From Ryuthela nishihirai (Eukaryota > Arthropoda > Arachnida > Araneae > Heptathelidae), in NCBI GenBank assembly GCA_038380435.1, contig JAWZYU010000004.1, forward strand, positions 21,550,001 to 21,614,000: 64,000 nucleotides of DNA. The letters are read 5' to 3'. The translations under genes and the position numbers were made by a program. Below, piece by piece: positions 42,594 through 53,662 of the stretch (position 1 is its first letter; each line of letters begins with the position of its first letter). Below the pieces are notes generated by a model. It was not told where the DNA came from and searched no databases. It worked only from the letters and a program-made list of their open reading frames with translations.

Positions 42594-45500
42594 CTGCCCC
42601 CTTCCTAGGTCTTGTTCGTCCCGAACAATTCTGGATTCCAAAGTTTCTTCAGTTCTTCGATGAAACGGAGCCAAACGATCCACGTGAACCACCTTGCACT
42701 TTGTAGCTGGACGTCGACGAATGCGATATACCACGTCATTAATCCTGTTAACTATTGTATATGGACCTTCCCAAGGTTTCTGAAGTTTTGGAGATAGTCC
42801 TTTCTTTCTATGTGGACTGTATAGCCAGACAAGATCTCCTTGATTGAAAATAGTTCCATTTATTTTACTGTCATATCTTGTTTTGGTCCTGTCACTTGTT
42901 ATGTCGATGTTATGTCTAACGGAGTGATGGATTTCTTCTAGTCGTTGTTGCAATTCTTGTACGTATTGTGGAGTGGACACAGGCATTGCTTCGGGCCGAC
43001 CATATAAAAGGTCACAGGGAAGACGTAACTCTCTTCCAAAAATCATCATGGAAGGTGTCTGTCCAGTTGTCTCATGCACTGCCGTTCTATATGCCAGCAA
43101 AAGGAGTGGTACATGGCGATCCCAGTCACGTTGGTGGTCGTTCACAAATAATGCTAAATGCTGAGCAATTGTTCTATTGAACCTTTCAACCATACCATCC
43201 GACTGAGGGTGTAAGGGAGTTGTTCTGGTTTTCTGAATGCCTAATAGTTGACAGATGCCTTTAAACACATTGGATTCAAAATTCCGTCCTTGATCAGAGT
43301 GGAGTTGTAAAGGTACTCCATACCTACTAATGAAGTTATTAACTATCATCTCAGCCACTGTTGTTGCTTCCTGGTCTTGGATGGGATATACCTCAGGCCA
43401 CTTTGTGAAATAATCCATTACCACTAATAAATATCGATTTCCATCATCAGTTCTAGGAAACGGACCCATTACATCAATGGCTATTCTTTCAAAAGGGGCA
43501 CCAACGTTATACGTCTGCAGCTTACCCCGACTCCTAGTCTTAGGGCCTTTCTTTGCTGCACAGGCTTCACATTGCCTACACCATCTCTCAACGTCTGCCC
43601 TACTTTTCAACCAATGAAATCGTTCCCTGACTTTGGCTAATGTCTTATTAACACCGAAGTGTCCTCCAGTGGCACTATCATGTACATCTTTCATCACAAG
43701 TTCCACTCGGGATCGAGGAAGGATTATCTGCCAACGGATCAGTCGTCCAGTGGGATTCTCCCATCTTCTGTATAATACTCCGTCTTCCATTTTTAAGGAG
43801 TCCCACTGTGCCCAGTAACTTTTAGTAGTTGGACTATACCTCGAGATTTGCTCCCAATTAGGTCTTACATCAGATTTTTCAATCAATTCTAATATTGGTT
43901 TTATGTCTTCATCATCTAGTTGAGCCTTCCTGATTTCAATTGGATTCCAGATGTTAGGGGTGTCACTGTTTGTTTGTGTCGATACTATTTGTCTTATGGG
44001 CATTATCTCTTTAGTTTCAAATTTCAGTTCTGCATTATAGCAATGTTTACAATTGTCAATACATGGGCGCCTGGAAAGAGCATCTGCATTCTTATGCATT
44101 TTACCACTTCGATGTTCGATGGAGAAATCGTATTCTTGTAACCGTTGTATCCACCTAGCGATTTGTCCTTCAGGGTTTTTGAAGTTTAATAACCATCTAA
44201 GTGCAGCATGATCAGTACGTATAAGGAATTTCTGGCCATAGAGATAATGATGAAAATGTTCTATTGCTTTTACTATTGCTAACAGTTCTTTGCGTGTTAC
44301 ACAGTAATTCCGCTCTGGTTTGGATAAAGTTTTACTAAAGTATGCTATAATTCTCTCTTGTCCGTCTTGTTCTTGTGAAAGCACAGCACCAACTCCTGTG
44401 TTACTTGCGTCAGTATCTATTACGAATTGTTTTCCAGTTTGTGGGTACGCTAGCACTGGTGCTGTGGAAAGAGTTTTCTTCAGCTGTTGAAAGGCTATAT
44501 CGCATTCGGTGGTCCACATAAACCGCTGGCCCTCTTCTGTTAGACGATGTAATGGCCTTGCGATGTTGGAGAAACCTTTGACAAATCTTCTATAGTAGGT
44601 GCAAAGTCCAATAAAACTACGAAGTTGATGAACATCTTGTGGTGGAGGCCAGTCTCTTACAGCTTCTATCTTACTAGGATCAGTCTTAATCCCTGCTGTA
44701 GTGATCACATGACCAAGGTAATGAACTTCTTGCTGGAACAGTTTACACTTTGTCGGTCCCAATTTTAACTTGGCTGCCTTAAGTTTTTCAAATACTTGAC
44801 GAAGATTTCTCAAATGTTCTTCAAAAGTTCTTCCAAGAACTATGATGTCGTCCAAGTAAACCAGGCAGACCTCCAAAGACAAACCTTTGAGCACTGACTC
44901 CATTAGTCGCTCAAATGTGGCAGGTGCATTACAAAGTCCAAATGGCATCACCTTAAACTGCCAAAGTCCATTCCCTGTACTGAAAGCTGTTTTCTCACGG
45001 TCTTCAGGACGTATACCAACTTGCCAATAGCCGCTCTTTAAATCTAATGTTGAGAACCATTCTGACCCAGATAAAGTGTCTAGTGTATCGTCAATCCTGG
45101 GTAAAGGAAAGGAATCTTTCTTTGTTACGTCATTTAATCTGCGATAATCTACACAAAATCGTGTAGATCCATCCTTTTTCTTGACAAGAACTACTGGTGA
45201 TGTCCAGGGACTCTGTGATGGTTCTATAATGCCCTGAGTTTCCATGTCCTTTATGAGTTGTTCCGTCTCCTCTCTTTTTGCCAATGGAAGCCTTCTTGCC
45301 GGCAGATGGACTGGAGGAGAATCACCAGTGTTGATTTTATGTTCTGTCAGGTTCGTACGGCCATAATCATTTGATGTGGCAGAAAAAATGTCAGAAAATT
45401 CTTTTAATAGGTTCTCGGCCTTAACAGCTTGGTTTTCAGTTAATATTTGTCTGGTTTCTCTCCATAATTCAGTAAGATGAGACGGGATGTCTGTATGATT

Positions 45501-47630
45501 TTGATATGAATCGGTAACTTCTATTTTATTTATACTTGTTACACAGGTAACAGCTTCACATATTGCTAATTCCTCACCTTTTTTTAACATTCTACTGGAT
45601 TTGTTACAGTTCATCACTCTGATAGGGATCTGTTCTTTATCTATTCTGACTAAAGTCCTTGCAACCAGGATATTATGAGCCAAAGCTCCTTTACCAGAGG
45701 CATCAGTAACTGCCAATCGGAAGGCCCCAGAAGTATCCGCCCGATGTCCACGGACTATAACTTCACTTTGTGCTGGGATCTCTGTGTCTTCCGTCACTAA
45801 TATTGGAGTTACGCTTGATAAAGAATCAGACGTCCGGCTAAGCAGAGGAATCTCTTCTGTCTCATAGATGAGTAGGTTATCACTGGGTCTAATGTTGAAT
45901 CCATGTTTCTTAAGAAAATCAAGGCCTAATATGCATTCGTCGTAGATGTCAGCGATGTAAACAGGATGGCGAACCAGACAGCTACCAACTCGAATATTAA
46001 GTTCTATTTTTCCATGAACCTTTGCACGATCTCCAGTGGCCGTTTGTAGGCTTATTCTAGACTGTGTAGTATTCAAGTTTGGGTGAGGTATTATTTTCTT
46101 TATTATATCCGTTCTGAGTAAAGTTACATTTGCACCAGTGTCGACTATCATACGGCAAGGTATTCCATTTATAGCTCCATCAGCTACTAATCCATTATTA
46201 TCGCCATGTAATGTTGAAACGTGGGCGACTTCCCCTGGGGCCAACCAATCAACTGCCTTCCTTTGCCCCGCAAGACTGACTAATTTTCTGTTTCCCTGAT
46301 CCTGTTGTCTAGTTGATGGACTTGGACTCATCATTCGTTTCCTAGTGCAGTTGGTACGAATGTGTCCGGTCTTGCCACAATTCCAACACTGAAGGTCTGT
46401 TGTAGGTTTTGAAGAAGAACCTTTTATATCTTTCAAAACGGATAGTATGGCTTTGGTTAGTTCTTTCATTTCATTATCCTTTTCTACAGTTTCTTCTGCA
46501 CTCACAAATCTCACTGCACGTTTGTTCGCTCGGGAGGAAAGCCTGGAGCACTCGTATTTCATAGCATGTACCACAGCTGACTTTAAGGATTCACCTTCCA
46601 ACATCCTCAGAGATTGCTGAGTGTCAGGGTCAGCAATAGCATCAATAAATTGTAATTGAGCTAAATTATCTTGAATTTCTGGTGGACAGTTACTATAAGC
46701 CAATCTAGCTAGACGCTCAATATCACTAGCAAGCTCTTGCAAAGTTTCACCACTTTTCTGCATGCGATGTTTAAATTGAGTCACGTAATATTGTTTTAAA
46801 TAACTATCACCAAACCTTAGTTCTAATGCAGAAACTAGACTTTGATAATCAAGTCGTTTTTCTTCTGGAACAGACTGCAAAACTTCCGCAGCAGAATTTC
46901 TTAAGGAAGCTGCAAGAAAACTGGCCTTTTGGAATTCATTCCACTCATTGGCTGTAGCGATAACTTCGAATTGTGTTTTAAATACTGTCCAAGATGATTG
47001 ACCATCATATGTAGAAGGTTTAGTTGTATTTTTAGCGATATGTGTAATAACATTATTTCCACTAGAATTATTATTATCAAAAGCAGAAGGTAACATTTCA
47101 TTTCTCAAAATCTGAAACTGGCGTTCACAATCAGTTTTTACAATTTCTATTTCATGTTTATAATCTAACTTAACACTATCAAGATCATATTTTACACTGT
47201 CAATTTCAACCTTTAAACAATCACATTGTTTATTAAGTTCGGTTTTAATGTCCTTACACTGATCAGTAATCTTATCAATTTGAGAAGCCACTTCAGCTCT
47301 CATCTCAGTATTTTGTGCGGCCATTTCGCTATTTTGACTTTTAATGTCATTCATCTGTGTAGCCATATCAGTCATCTGCGTAGCCATATCGGCTTTAAAG
47401 TCACCTATTTTATCGCTTTGGGCAGCTATATCGGCTTTCATATCGGCTTTCAAGTCACCTATTTTATCGCTTTGGGCAGCTATATCGGCTTTCATCTCAG
47501 TATTTTGTGCGGCCAGGTCACCTATTTTATTATTTAGGTCACTAGAAAGTTCACCTATTTTATTAGCCATATCGGCTTTCATATCAGTCATCAGCTTTAT
47601 TAACTCATCCATACTTCTAGTGAAAGGCAT
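42498..47630 (-). CDS. Gag-pol polyprotein of Ty3/gypsy element
   Basis: 1710 residues in one frame. Gag has an N-terminal heptad-rich stretch with repeated KADIAAQSDKIGD-type blocks (about residues 20-110), a capsid-like region (about 200-350) and a CCHC knuckle starting at C415 (CWNCGKTGHIRTNC). The protease motif is VDTGANVTLL with D497. RT shows FCVDYRRLND and YLDD at 925-928. RNase H shows IDTDASNTGVGAVLSQ. Integrase has an HHCC-like zinc region (HDSATGGHFGV ... CRQCEAC) and catalytic D1386, D1446, E1482 (DD35E spacing), followed by a GPY/F-type tail (KPWEGPYTIV). All key residues are present and no stop or frameshift was seen. Gag and pol are fused without a recoding site. Confidence 0.95.
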   Translation of the reverse strand: MPFTRSMDELIKLMTDMKADMANKIGELSSDLNNKIGDLAAQNTEMKADIAAQSDKIGDLKADMKADIAAQSDKIGDFKADMATQMTDMATQMNDIKSQNSEMAAQNTEMRAEVASQIDKITDQCKDIKTELNKQCDCLKVEIDSVKYDLDSVKLDYKHEIEIVKTDCERQFQILRNEMLPSAFDNNNSSGNNVITHIAKNTTKPSTYDGQSSWTVFKTQFEVIATANEWNEFQKASFLAASLRNSAAEVLQSVPEEKRLDYQSLVSALELRFGDSYLKQYYVTQFKHRMQKSGETLQELASDIERLARLAYSNCPPEIQDNLAQLQFIDAIADPDTQQSLRMLEGESLKSAVVHAMKYECSRLSSRANKRAVRFVSAEETVEKDNEMKELTKAILSVLKDIKGSSSKPTTDLQCWNCGKTGHIRTNCTRKRMMSPSPSTRQQDQGNRKLVSLAGQRKAVDWLAPGEVAHVSTLHGDNNGLVADGAINGIPCRMIVDTGANVTLLRTDIIKKIIPHPNLNTTQSRISLQTATGDRAKVHGKIELNIRVGSCLVRHPVYIADIYDECILGLDFLKKHGFNIRPSDNLLIYETEEIPLLSRTSDSLSSVTPILVTEDTEIPAQSEVIVRGHRADTSGAFRLAVTDASGKGALAHNILVARTLVRIDKEQIPIRVMNCNKSSRMLKKGEELAICEAVTCVTSINKIEVTDSYQNHTDIPSHLTELWRETRQILTENQAVKAENLLKEFSDIFSATSNDYGRTNLTEHKINTGDSPPVHLPARRLPLAKREETEQLIKDMETQGIIEPSQSPWTSPVVLVKKKDGSTRFCVDYRRLNDVTKKDSFPLPRIDDTLDTLSGSEWFSTLDLKSGYWQVGIRPEDREKTAFSTGNGLWQFKVMPFGLCNAPATFERLMESVLKGLSLEVCLVYLDDIIVLGRTFEEHLRNLRQVFEKLKAAKLKLGPTKCKLFQQEVHYLGHVITTAGIKTDPSKIEAVRDWPPPQDVHQLRSFIGLCTYYRRFVKGFSNIARPLHRLTEEGQRFMWTTECDIAFQQLKKTLSTAPVLAYPQTGKQFVIDTDASNTGVGAVLSQEQDGQERIIAYFSKTLSKPERNYCVTRKELLAIVKAIEHFHHYLYGQKFLIRTDHAALRWLLNFKNPEGQIARWIQRLQEYDFSIEHRSGKMHKNADALSRRPCIDNCKHCYNAELKFETKEIMPIRQIVSTQTNSDTPNIWNPIEIRKAQLDDEDIKPILELIEKSDVRPNWEQISRYSPTTKSYWAQWDSLKMEDGVLYRRWENPTGRLIRWQIILPRSRVELVMKDVHDSATGGHFGVNKTLAKVRERFHWLKSRADVERWCRQCEACAAKKGPKTRSRGKLQTYNVGAPFERIAIDVMGPFPRTDDGNRYLLVVMDYFTKWPEVYPIQDQEATTVAEMIVNNFISRYGVPLQLHSDQGRNFESNVFKGICQLLGIQKTRTTPLHPQSDGMVERFNRTIAQHLALFVNDHQRDWDRHVPLLLLAYRTAVHETTGQTPSMMIFGRELRLPCDLLYGRPEAMPVSTPQYVQELQQRLEEIHHSVRHNIDITSDRTKTRYDSKINGTIFNQGDLVWLYSPHRKKGLSPKLQKPWEGPYTIVNRINDVVYRIRRRPATKCKVVHVDRLAPFHRRTEETLESRIVRDEQDLGRGQCYDRRNLATESKKFQPTNKNVGRIWRRRVER
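42594..42607 (-). other. Polypurine tract
   Basis: Reads AGGAAGGGGGCAG on the element's sense strand, immediately upstream of the 3' LTR. It would prime plus-strand DNA synthesis. Confidence 0.8.
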
Positions 47631-47647
47631 TCAATTAAATAATTATC

Positions 47648-47665
47648 ATCCCACTTCTGACACCA
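47648..47665 (-). other. Primer binding site, tRNA-Leu type
   Basis: Sense-strand TGGTGTCAGAAGTGGGAT, two bases from the 5' LTR. It complements the 3' end of animal tRNA-Leu plus CCA over all 18 bases, from general knowledge of that tRNA. Confidence 0.8.
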
Positions 47666-47667
47666 AA

Positions 47668-48308
47668 TGTTGCGGATCACAAAAATGGATAGCCACTGAG
47701 CGTGAGTATTAAAAGCTATATTTCAAAACCAAATTCAATACAAGGTAAATTGTTACAAAGGAAATATGGATGAAGTATCTTATTAACAAATCAACTATTA
47801 ACATGCACAAGTCATCAATCTTCCTGCGTAGAGCACACAATATCAGCTCTGTGTATTTTACTAAATACTACCTTTTACTTGATTTACCAGGTCACCCGAA
47901 GATCTTCACTCGTAAACCAATTCTCGTCCTGTGCTAATAACTTTTCACACACTAGCCGAACAAAAAGACAGTCCGTGTAGACATTCGAAGTTAGCCATAA
48001 AAGTTCCCACTTTTATACTTCCGCGTATACACAACACATCAAGTTACTTCTTGATACTTAACGATAAAAGATCCCACTTTTATCCTTCCGCGTATACACA
48101 ACACATCAAGTTACTTCTTGATACTTACGCGCACTGTCTCAGAACAGCTCACCGTCCATTTTCGAACTCTCCCGACCGTTACAACACAACGACCGTTACA
48201 ATACAACGACCGTTAACGCTCTACTCTTCTTCTCCAAATTCTCCCAACGTTCTTGTTCGTTGGCTGAAACTTTTTGCTTTCGGTTGCCAGATTCCTTCTG
48301 TCGTAACA
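47668..48308 (-). repeat. Gypsy 5' LTR
   Basis: 641 bp and, as read, identical to the 3' LTR. Carries the element promoter (see 48010-48017). Confidence 0.93.
48010..48017 (-). promoter_or_regulatory. TATA-box candidate in the 5' LTR
   Basis: TATAAAAG on the sense strand of the element. The neighbouring duplicated block has the weaker GATAAAAG. Position relative to the transcription start is not known. Confidence 0.45.
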
Positions 48309-48613
48309 ATAATTTAACCTCAAGCTAAGCTGGCAAAGCGACTTCTCTTCTCAATACTCTCTACACCAGAGGTTCTCAAGTGCTGCCACCAGAAAATTTA
48401 GTTGCAGCCTCCAGAAACTTTCAATAATTGAAATAAAAAAATATATCAATGATATGTTTTTTTTTTATATTCTCCGCAATAAAAGCTCAGGAAAGCTCAG
48501 CAGCATATACTCAAAGCACTCTTATTTTACTATAAAATCTTTCTTCAACCAATGCCACGTAAGGCATGTGGCACAGACTGTGCATATTTAATGATCATTA
48601 CTGGAGGCTTATG
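48309..48613. other. Unassigned, with a possible hAT terminus
   Basis: CCAGAGGTTCTCAAGTG near 48366 resembles a hAT end. No partner end was found. Confidence 0.3.
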
Positions 48614-48690
48614 TCAGCTTTCGGGGTCCTCGGAATCTGCCCATTTTGTGCAAAAAAGTGGCGCTCAGAGATAAAACACAAGCCAACGGA
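48614..48690 (+). mobile_element. SINE-A 3' fragment, decayed
   Basis: Sense remnant: TTTCGGGGTCCTCGGAATC, TTTGTGCAAAAAAGTGGCGC and TCAGAGATAAAACA. Confidence 0.7.
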
Positions 48691-48708
48691 AAGTTTTTCA
48701 TGAAATCG

Positions 48709-49024
48709 AGTTGTTGGGTTGTTTTACCTCTGAGCCGCATTTTTTTTTTTTTTTTGCAACACTATGCGCTAAATGGCCAGGTCACAAAGACCTCGAGGGC
48801 TCGGAGAAGGTTAGGGGAGGGGACTCACTGCAACAACTGTTGGGAGATAGATGGTAGCCTCCCGTCAAGGCCTTCCAGCGTGTTCTTTAACGCGCGCAGG
48901 GAATGGCTCTCGTTATTTTATCGGCTTTTTGTCCCATCCGTCGGCTCTCCATGCCCATCGGTTTTACGGAGATAAATCTCAACGCTGAGCCAAGCTGGAC
49001 TCGAACCTGGAACTTCAGATTACA
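48709..49024 (-). mobile_element. SINE-A, decayed, truncated in the head
   Basis: Antisense copy with an expanded T-run (about 48739-48755), several deletions in the body and a partial head with B box (GGACTCGAACC). Confidence 0.8.
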
Positions 49025-49720
49025 TCAGAAAATTAAAACAACCGACATTATATCTATTCTCTCTAATGCGAATTTGAATAAAAATGCAAATAAAATATCT
49101 GTAATCCGATATTTAAGTACAACGGATTTTTTTAAAAAATTCTTTCAGATGAAAAAAAAATCGGAAATCAAAGTAATGCATTACAGAAAACTGAAATAAA
49201 ACTTCAAAATTTTGCGCCGTTAGAGGGCGCTAGTAAAGCACTAGGTTCGGAAAATGCGATTTGTAATATTTCGATAACGATTAACGATACTGAAAGTCTT
49301 ATGCAGTTTGATTTCCTGTAGTGCATTTCCCTTTGAATTCCGATTGCCTCGTTTAGAAGGAATAGACGTCGAATCGAAGGCGTTGTATTGAAATGTCGGT
49401 CTAGAGAAAATAGTTGTAAACCCTTTGTTGAATGACGGATTAGAGAGAATCGATGTAATCACTGACTCTACTGGTTTCCTGTAATGCGTTAATTTCATTT
49501 AGAATTGTTTCGTTTAGAATGAATAATTGAAAGATTTCCACTTTATTGCAAGTCGGATTACAGAAAGCAAATGTAAATACCGACTATGTTGAGTTCTGAA
49601 TAGCTTCATTTTATGGAATGCCGGTTTGCACTGACTTTCGATAAACGTTTATTTTGTTCCCTACATAGCAGATATTTTAGAACAGTAAACCAAAAATATC
49701 TCTAACCATTTCCTGTTTCC
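49025..49720. other. Unassigned sequence
   Basis: TAGAATGAATAATTG-like and GATTACAGAAAGC-like phrases recur loosely, suggesting an old degenerate repeat. No gene recognised. Confidence 0.35.
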
Positions 49721-49721
49721 A

Positions 49722-51690
49722 ATTGTCGTCCATTTAATTGTCGTCCACGCAATTATGCTATCCTCCCAATTGTCGTCCATTTAATTGTCCTATCCTCCCA
49801 ATTGTCGTCCACTTAATTGTCCTATCCTCTCAATTGTCGTCCACTCAATTGTCCTATCCTATCAATTGTCGTCCACTCAATTGTCCTATTTTCCCAAATG
49901 TCGTCCACTTAATTGTCCTATCTTCCTAATTGTCGCCCACTCAGTTGTCCTATCCTCCCAATTGTCGTCCACTCAATTGTCCTATCCTCCCAATTGTCGT
50001 CCATTTAATTGTCCTATCCTCCCAATTGTCGTCCACTCAATTGTCCTATCCTCTCAATTGTCGTCCCCTCAATTGTCCTATCCTATCAATTGTCCATGTA
50101 ATTGTCCTATCCTCCCAAATGTCGTCCACTTAATTGTCCTATCCTCTCAATTGTCGTCCACTCAATTGTCCTATCCTCCCAATTGTCGTCCACTCAATTG
50201 TCCTATCCTCTCAATTGTCGTCCACTCAATTGTCCTATCCTCCCAATTGTCGTCCATTTAATTGTCCTATCCTCCCAATTGTCGTCCACTCAATTGTCCT
50301 ATCCTCTCAATTGTCGTCCACTCAATTGTCCTATCCTATCAATTGTCCACGTAATTGTCCTATCCTCCCAAATGTCGTCTACTTAATTGTCCTATCTTCC
50401 TAATTGTCGCCCACTCAGTTGTCCTATCCTCCTAATTGTCGTCCACTCAATTGTCCTATCCTCCCAATTGTCGTCCACTCAATTGTCCTATCCTCCCAAT
50501 TGTCGTCCACTCAATTGTCCTATCCTCCCAATTGTCGTCCACTCAATTGTCCTATCCTCCCAATTGTCGTCCAAGCAATTGTCCTATCCTCTCAATTGTC
50601 GTCCACTCAATTGTCCTATCCTCCCAATTGTCGTCCATTTAACTGTCCTATCCTCCCAATTGTCGTCCACTTAATTGTCCTATCTTCCTAATTGTCGTCC
50701 ACTCAGTTGTCAGATCCTCCCAATTGTCGTCCACTCAATTGTCCTATTCTCCCAATTGTCGTCCACTTAATTGTCCTATCCTTCCAATTGTCGTCCACTC
50801 AATTGTTCTATCCTCCCAATTGTCGTCCACTCAATTGTCCTATCCTCCCAATTGTCGTCCACTCAATTGTCCTATCCTCCCAATTGTCGTCCACTCAATT
50901 GTCCTATCCTCCCAATTGTCGTCCACTCAATTGTCCTATCCTCCCAATTGTCGTCCACTCAATTGTCCTATCCTCCCAATTGTCGTCCATTCAATTGTCC
51001 TATCCTCCCAATTGTCGTCCATTCAATTGTCCTATCCTCCCAATTGTCGTCCACTTAACTGTCGTCCACGCAATTGAGCTATCCTCCCAATTGTCGTCCA
51101 TTTAATTGTCCTACCCTCCCAATTGTCGTCCACTCAATTGTCCTATCCTCCCAATTGTCGTCCACTCAATTGTCCTATCCTCCCAATTGTCGTCCATTCA
51201 ATTGTCCTATCCTCCCAATTGTCGTCCATTCAATTGTCCTATCCTCCCAATTGTCGTCCACTTAACTGTCGTCCACGCAATTGAGCTATCCTCCCAATTG
51301 TCGTCCATTTAATTGTCCTACCCTCCCAATTGTCGTCCACTTAATTGTCCTATCTTCCTAATTGTCGTCCACTCAGTTGTCTTATCCTCCTAATTGTCGT
51401 CCACTCAATTGTCCTATCCTCCCAATTGTCGTCCACTTAATTGTCCTATCTTTCTAATTGTCGCCCACTCAGTTGTCCTATCCTCCCAATTGTCGTCCAC
51501 TCAATTGTCCTATCCTCTCAATTGTCGTCCACTCAATTGTCCTATCCTCTCAATTGTCGTCCACTCAATTGTCCTATCCTCTCAATTGTCGTCCACTCAA
51601 TTGTCCTATCCTCCCAATTGTCGTCCACTCAATTGTCCTATCCTCCCAATTGTCGTCCACTCAGTTGTCCTATCTTCCCAATTGTCGGTC
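49722..51690 (+). repeat. 32 bp minisatellite
   Basis: About 61 units with parts CTATCCTCCCAATTGTCGTC and CACTCAATTGTC. Variants (TTTAATTG, CTTAATTG, TCTCAATTG) are scattered. A ~207 bp block carrying GTCCACGCAATTGAGCTATC is duplicated (51061 and 51268). The many plus-strand frames reading STQLSYPPNCRPLN are artefacts of the repeat. Confidence 0.95.
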
Positions 51691-51984
51691 CACTTAATAC
51701 AGTGGTTGTGAATTACTCAACTTCTGCATACAACTAAATTCCTTCTATTGCTGTTATTTATTTTGAACGAGAATTATTCTATAAGAGTTTCTCTTATTTC
51801 AATTCGTTTTATAAATGCGGCGTCTGTTTAAACGATGAGAATTACGAAAAGTAATTAATAGAAATAAATTATCTGTTGAACCTCTAACAGCGATTCTTTT
51901 GCATTCGGAGACAGAATTACCAAAATTCTATTAATACTAGCAAAAAGCCCGCCGAATTTCAAGAGGAAAAATCGTAAAATTTCG
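51691..51984. other. Unassigned sequence
   Basis: AT-rich. Nothing recognised. Confidence 0.4.
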
Positions 51985-52347
51985 GGGGCGGGGCGGGGGT
52001 GGCTCAGTCGGTAGCGCGCCAGGCTCGTAATCTGTAGTTCCCAGGTTCGAGTCCCAGCTGGGTCGGCGTTGAGATTTATCTCTGCAAAATTCCCCGCCCT
52101 GCCCACGGTCAGTAGGGGACACCGATGGGCTTGGAAAGGCCGCCGTCCGTCGGATGGGACGTTAAGCCGTGGCCCCGTGTATGGGAGAGCCATACCCTGT
52201 GCACGTTAAAGAACACGCTGGATGGCCTTGACGGGAGGCTACCATCTGTCTCCCAACCTTCTCCGAGTCTTCGGGGTCCATGTGACCTGGCCATTTAGCC
52301 CATGGTGTGCAAAAAAGTGCCGCTCAGAGGAAAAACAACCCAACAAC
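51985..52347 (+). mobile_element. SINE-A with internal deletion
   Basis: Full head and tail, but about 27 bp between CTGTCTCCCAAC and CTTCTCCGAG are missing (the CAGCTGTTCCAGTGGGTCCC region). The short ACCTT or CCCAAC homology at the edges fits slippage. Confidence 0.88.
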
Positions 52348-52392
52348 CCTCGAGGTGTTTGTGACCTGGTCATTTAGCGCATGGTGTTGGGG
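52348..52392 (+). mobile_element. SINE-A 3' fragment
   Basis: GAGGTGTTTGTGACCTGGTC and ATTTAGCGCATGGTGT only, between two larger SINE-A copies. Confidence 0.6.
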
Positions 52393-52399
52393 GGGGGAA

Positions 52400-52783
52400 G
52401 GGGGGGTAGGGCTCAGTCGGTAGCGCGCCAGGCTCCTAATCTGTAGTTCCCAGGTTCGAGTCCCAGCTGGGTCAGCGTTGAGATTTATCTCCGCAAAATT
52501 CCCCACCCTGCCCACGGTCAGTAGGGGACACCGATGGGCTTGGAAAGGCCGCCATCCGTCGGATGGAACGTTAAGCCGTGGCCCCGTGTGCGGGAGAGCC
52601 ATACCCTGTGCACGTTAAAGAACACGCTTGATGGCCTTGACGGGAGGCTACTATCTGTCTCCCAACAGCTGTTCCAGTGGGTCCCCTCACCCAACATTCT
52701 CTGAGCCTTCGGGGTCCATGTGACCTGGCCATTTAGCCCATAGTGTGCAAAAAAGTGCCTCTCAGAGGTAAAACAACCCAATC
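52400..52783 (+). mobile_element. SINE-A, near full length
   Basis: Head with a G-rich 5' end (AGGGCTCAGTCGGTAGC) and B box, complete body and tail AAAACAACCCAATC. Confidence 0.88.
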
Positions 52784-52794
52784 TTAAAATTAAG

Positions 52795-53170
52795 AAACTA
52801 AGAAAAATGGAGGGAAAATTCGTTCTAGGTTTCCAAATTGGGTTCTATTATAGTTAGGGACTTGCAGCTTTAACGTAACAAATTTCCCGTTGAAATTTAA
52901 ACGGGTACAGACCAATTTTAATGCAACACTGGGTGGCAATAAATTCAACAGTGGGAAATTAAAAATTCCAAATGTCGACCTAAAGAAAATGGGAGGAAAA
53001 AGTGCTTTCAGGTTTTTTTAAATTGGGTTTTACTATAAACAGGCGCTTGTAGCTACACTGTAACAAATTTCCGCTGAATGAAAACGGCTCCCCTCCCCTC
53101 CCCCGAATGATAAAAATGCTTTTAAACTCACACTCGGGTTCTGTCATAGTCGGGTACTATCTGTTCAATT
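52795..53170 (+). repeat. Diverged ~185 bp direct repeat
   Basis: AAATTGGGTTCTATTATAG and GTAACAAATTTCCCGTTGAA (first copy, about 52795-52980) reappear as AAATTGGGTTTTACTATAA and GTAACAAATTTCCGCTGAA (second copy, about 52981-53165). Confidence 0.6.
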
Positions 53171-53652
53171 TTTAACGCAAAGTAAATCATGGCAGGGGGG
53201 GGGGGAAGTCGTAGGGGAAATTTGGACTGGACAGTGAAATATTATAGTTGCGGGGGAGAAAATGGAAGAGTGCTGAATGCAAAAATTCAATATTTCAATA
53301 TTTAAAGGAATTTTCTGGGTTGTTTTTTTATAAACATGAACCAAAGGAAAATAGGCCTGCTGAGCCAGCTACCTTGGAACTCTGCAATGAGTTGACAAAA
53401 ACCAGCAATACGTTAAATTTAAGGAAACAGACGTGAGAAGGAAATGGGATGAATGAAATCGAAGGAACTCTGAAAAAACAGGCAAAAAGAGCAAAAGAAG
53501 AAATGTTACAAAATTAAAATTTAAACTTAAATTTTTTAAATTTAAGCAAAATGTTAAAAGCATCCATCAGAAACAGTTGCAGATCTTCAGTTATCATCAA
53601 AAGCCTCAAGTGTCCGGCAATAAAATGACCTCCCTCAATCCGCACGGATCAG
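53171..53652. other. Unassigned sequence
   Basis: AT-rich with a G-run at 53195-53205. No convincing frame. Confidence 0.4.
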
Positions 53653-53662
53653 CTGACAAAGG

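Larger units (their letters stand above)
41953..48308 (-). mobile_element. Intact Ty3/gypsy LTR retrotransposon
   Basis: 6356 bp minus-strand element flanked by the 4 bp target duplication ATAA (41949-41952 and 48309-48312). The two 641 bp LTRs begin TGTTGCGG and end GTCGTAACA. I read them as identical by eye. A tRNA-Leu-type primer site, one gag-pol frame and a polypurine tract next to the 3' LTR complete the structure. No env-like frame is present. Identity of the LTRs and the open frame suggest a recent insertion. Confidence 0.95.

Noticed and set aside
44839..44859. Endogenous retrovirus with envelope
   Set aside because: The element has gag-pol and LTRs only. No env-like frame lies between pol and the 3' LTR, so it is an ordinary Ty3/gypsy retrotransposon.
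49738..51737. Many overlapping plus-strand frames reading STQLSYPPNCRPLNCP
   Set aside because: All three frames are open because the 32 bp unit lacks stops. There is no sign of a real gene.
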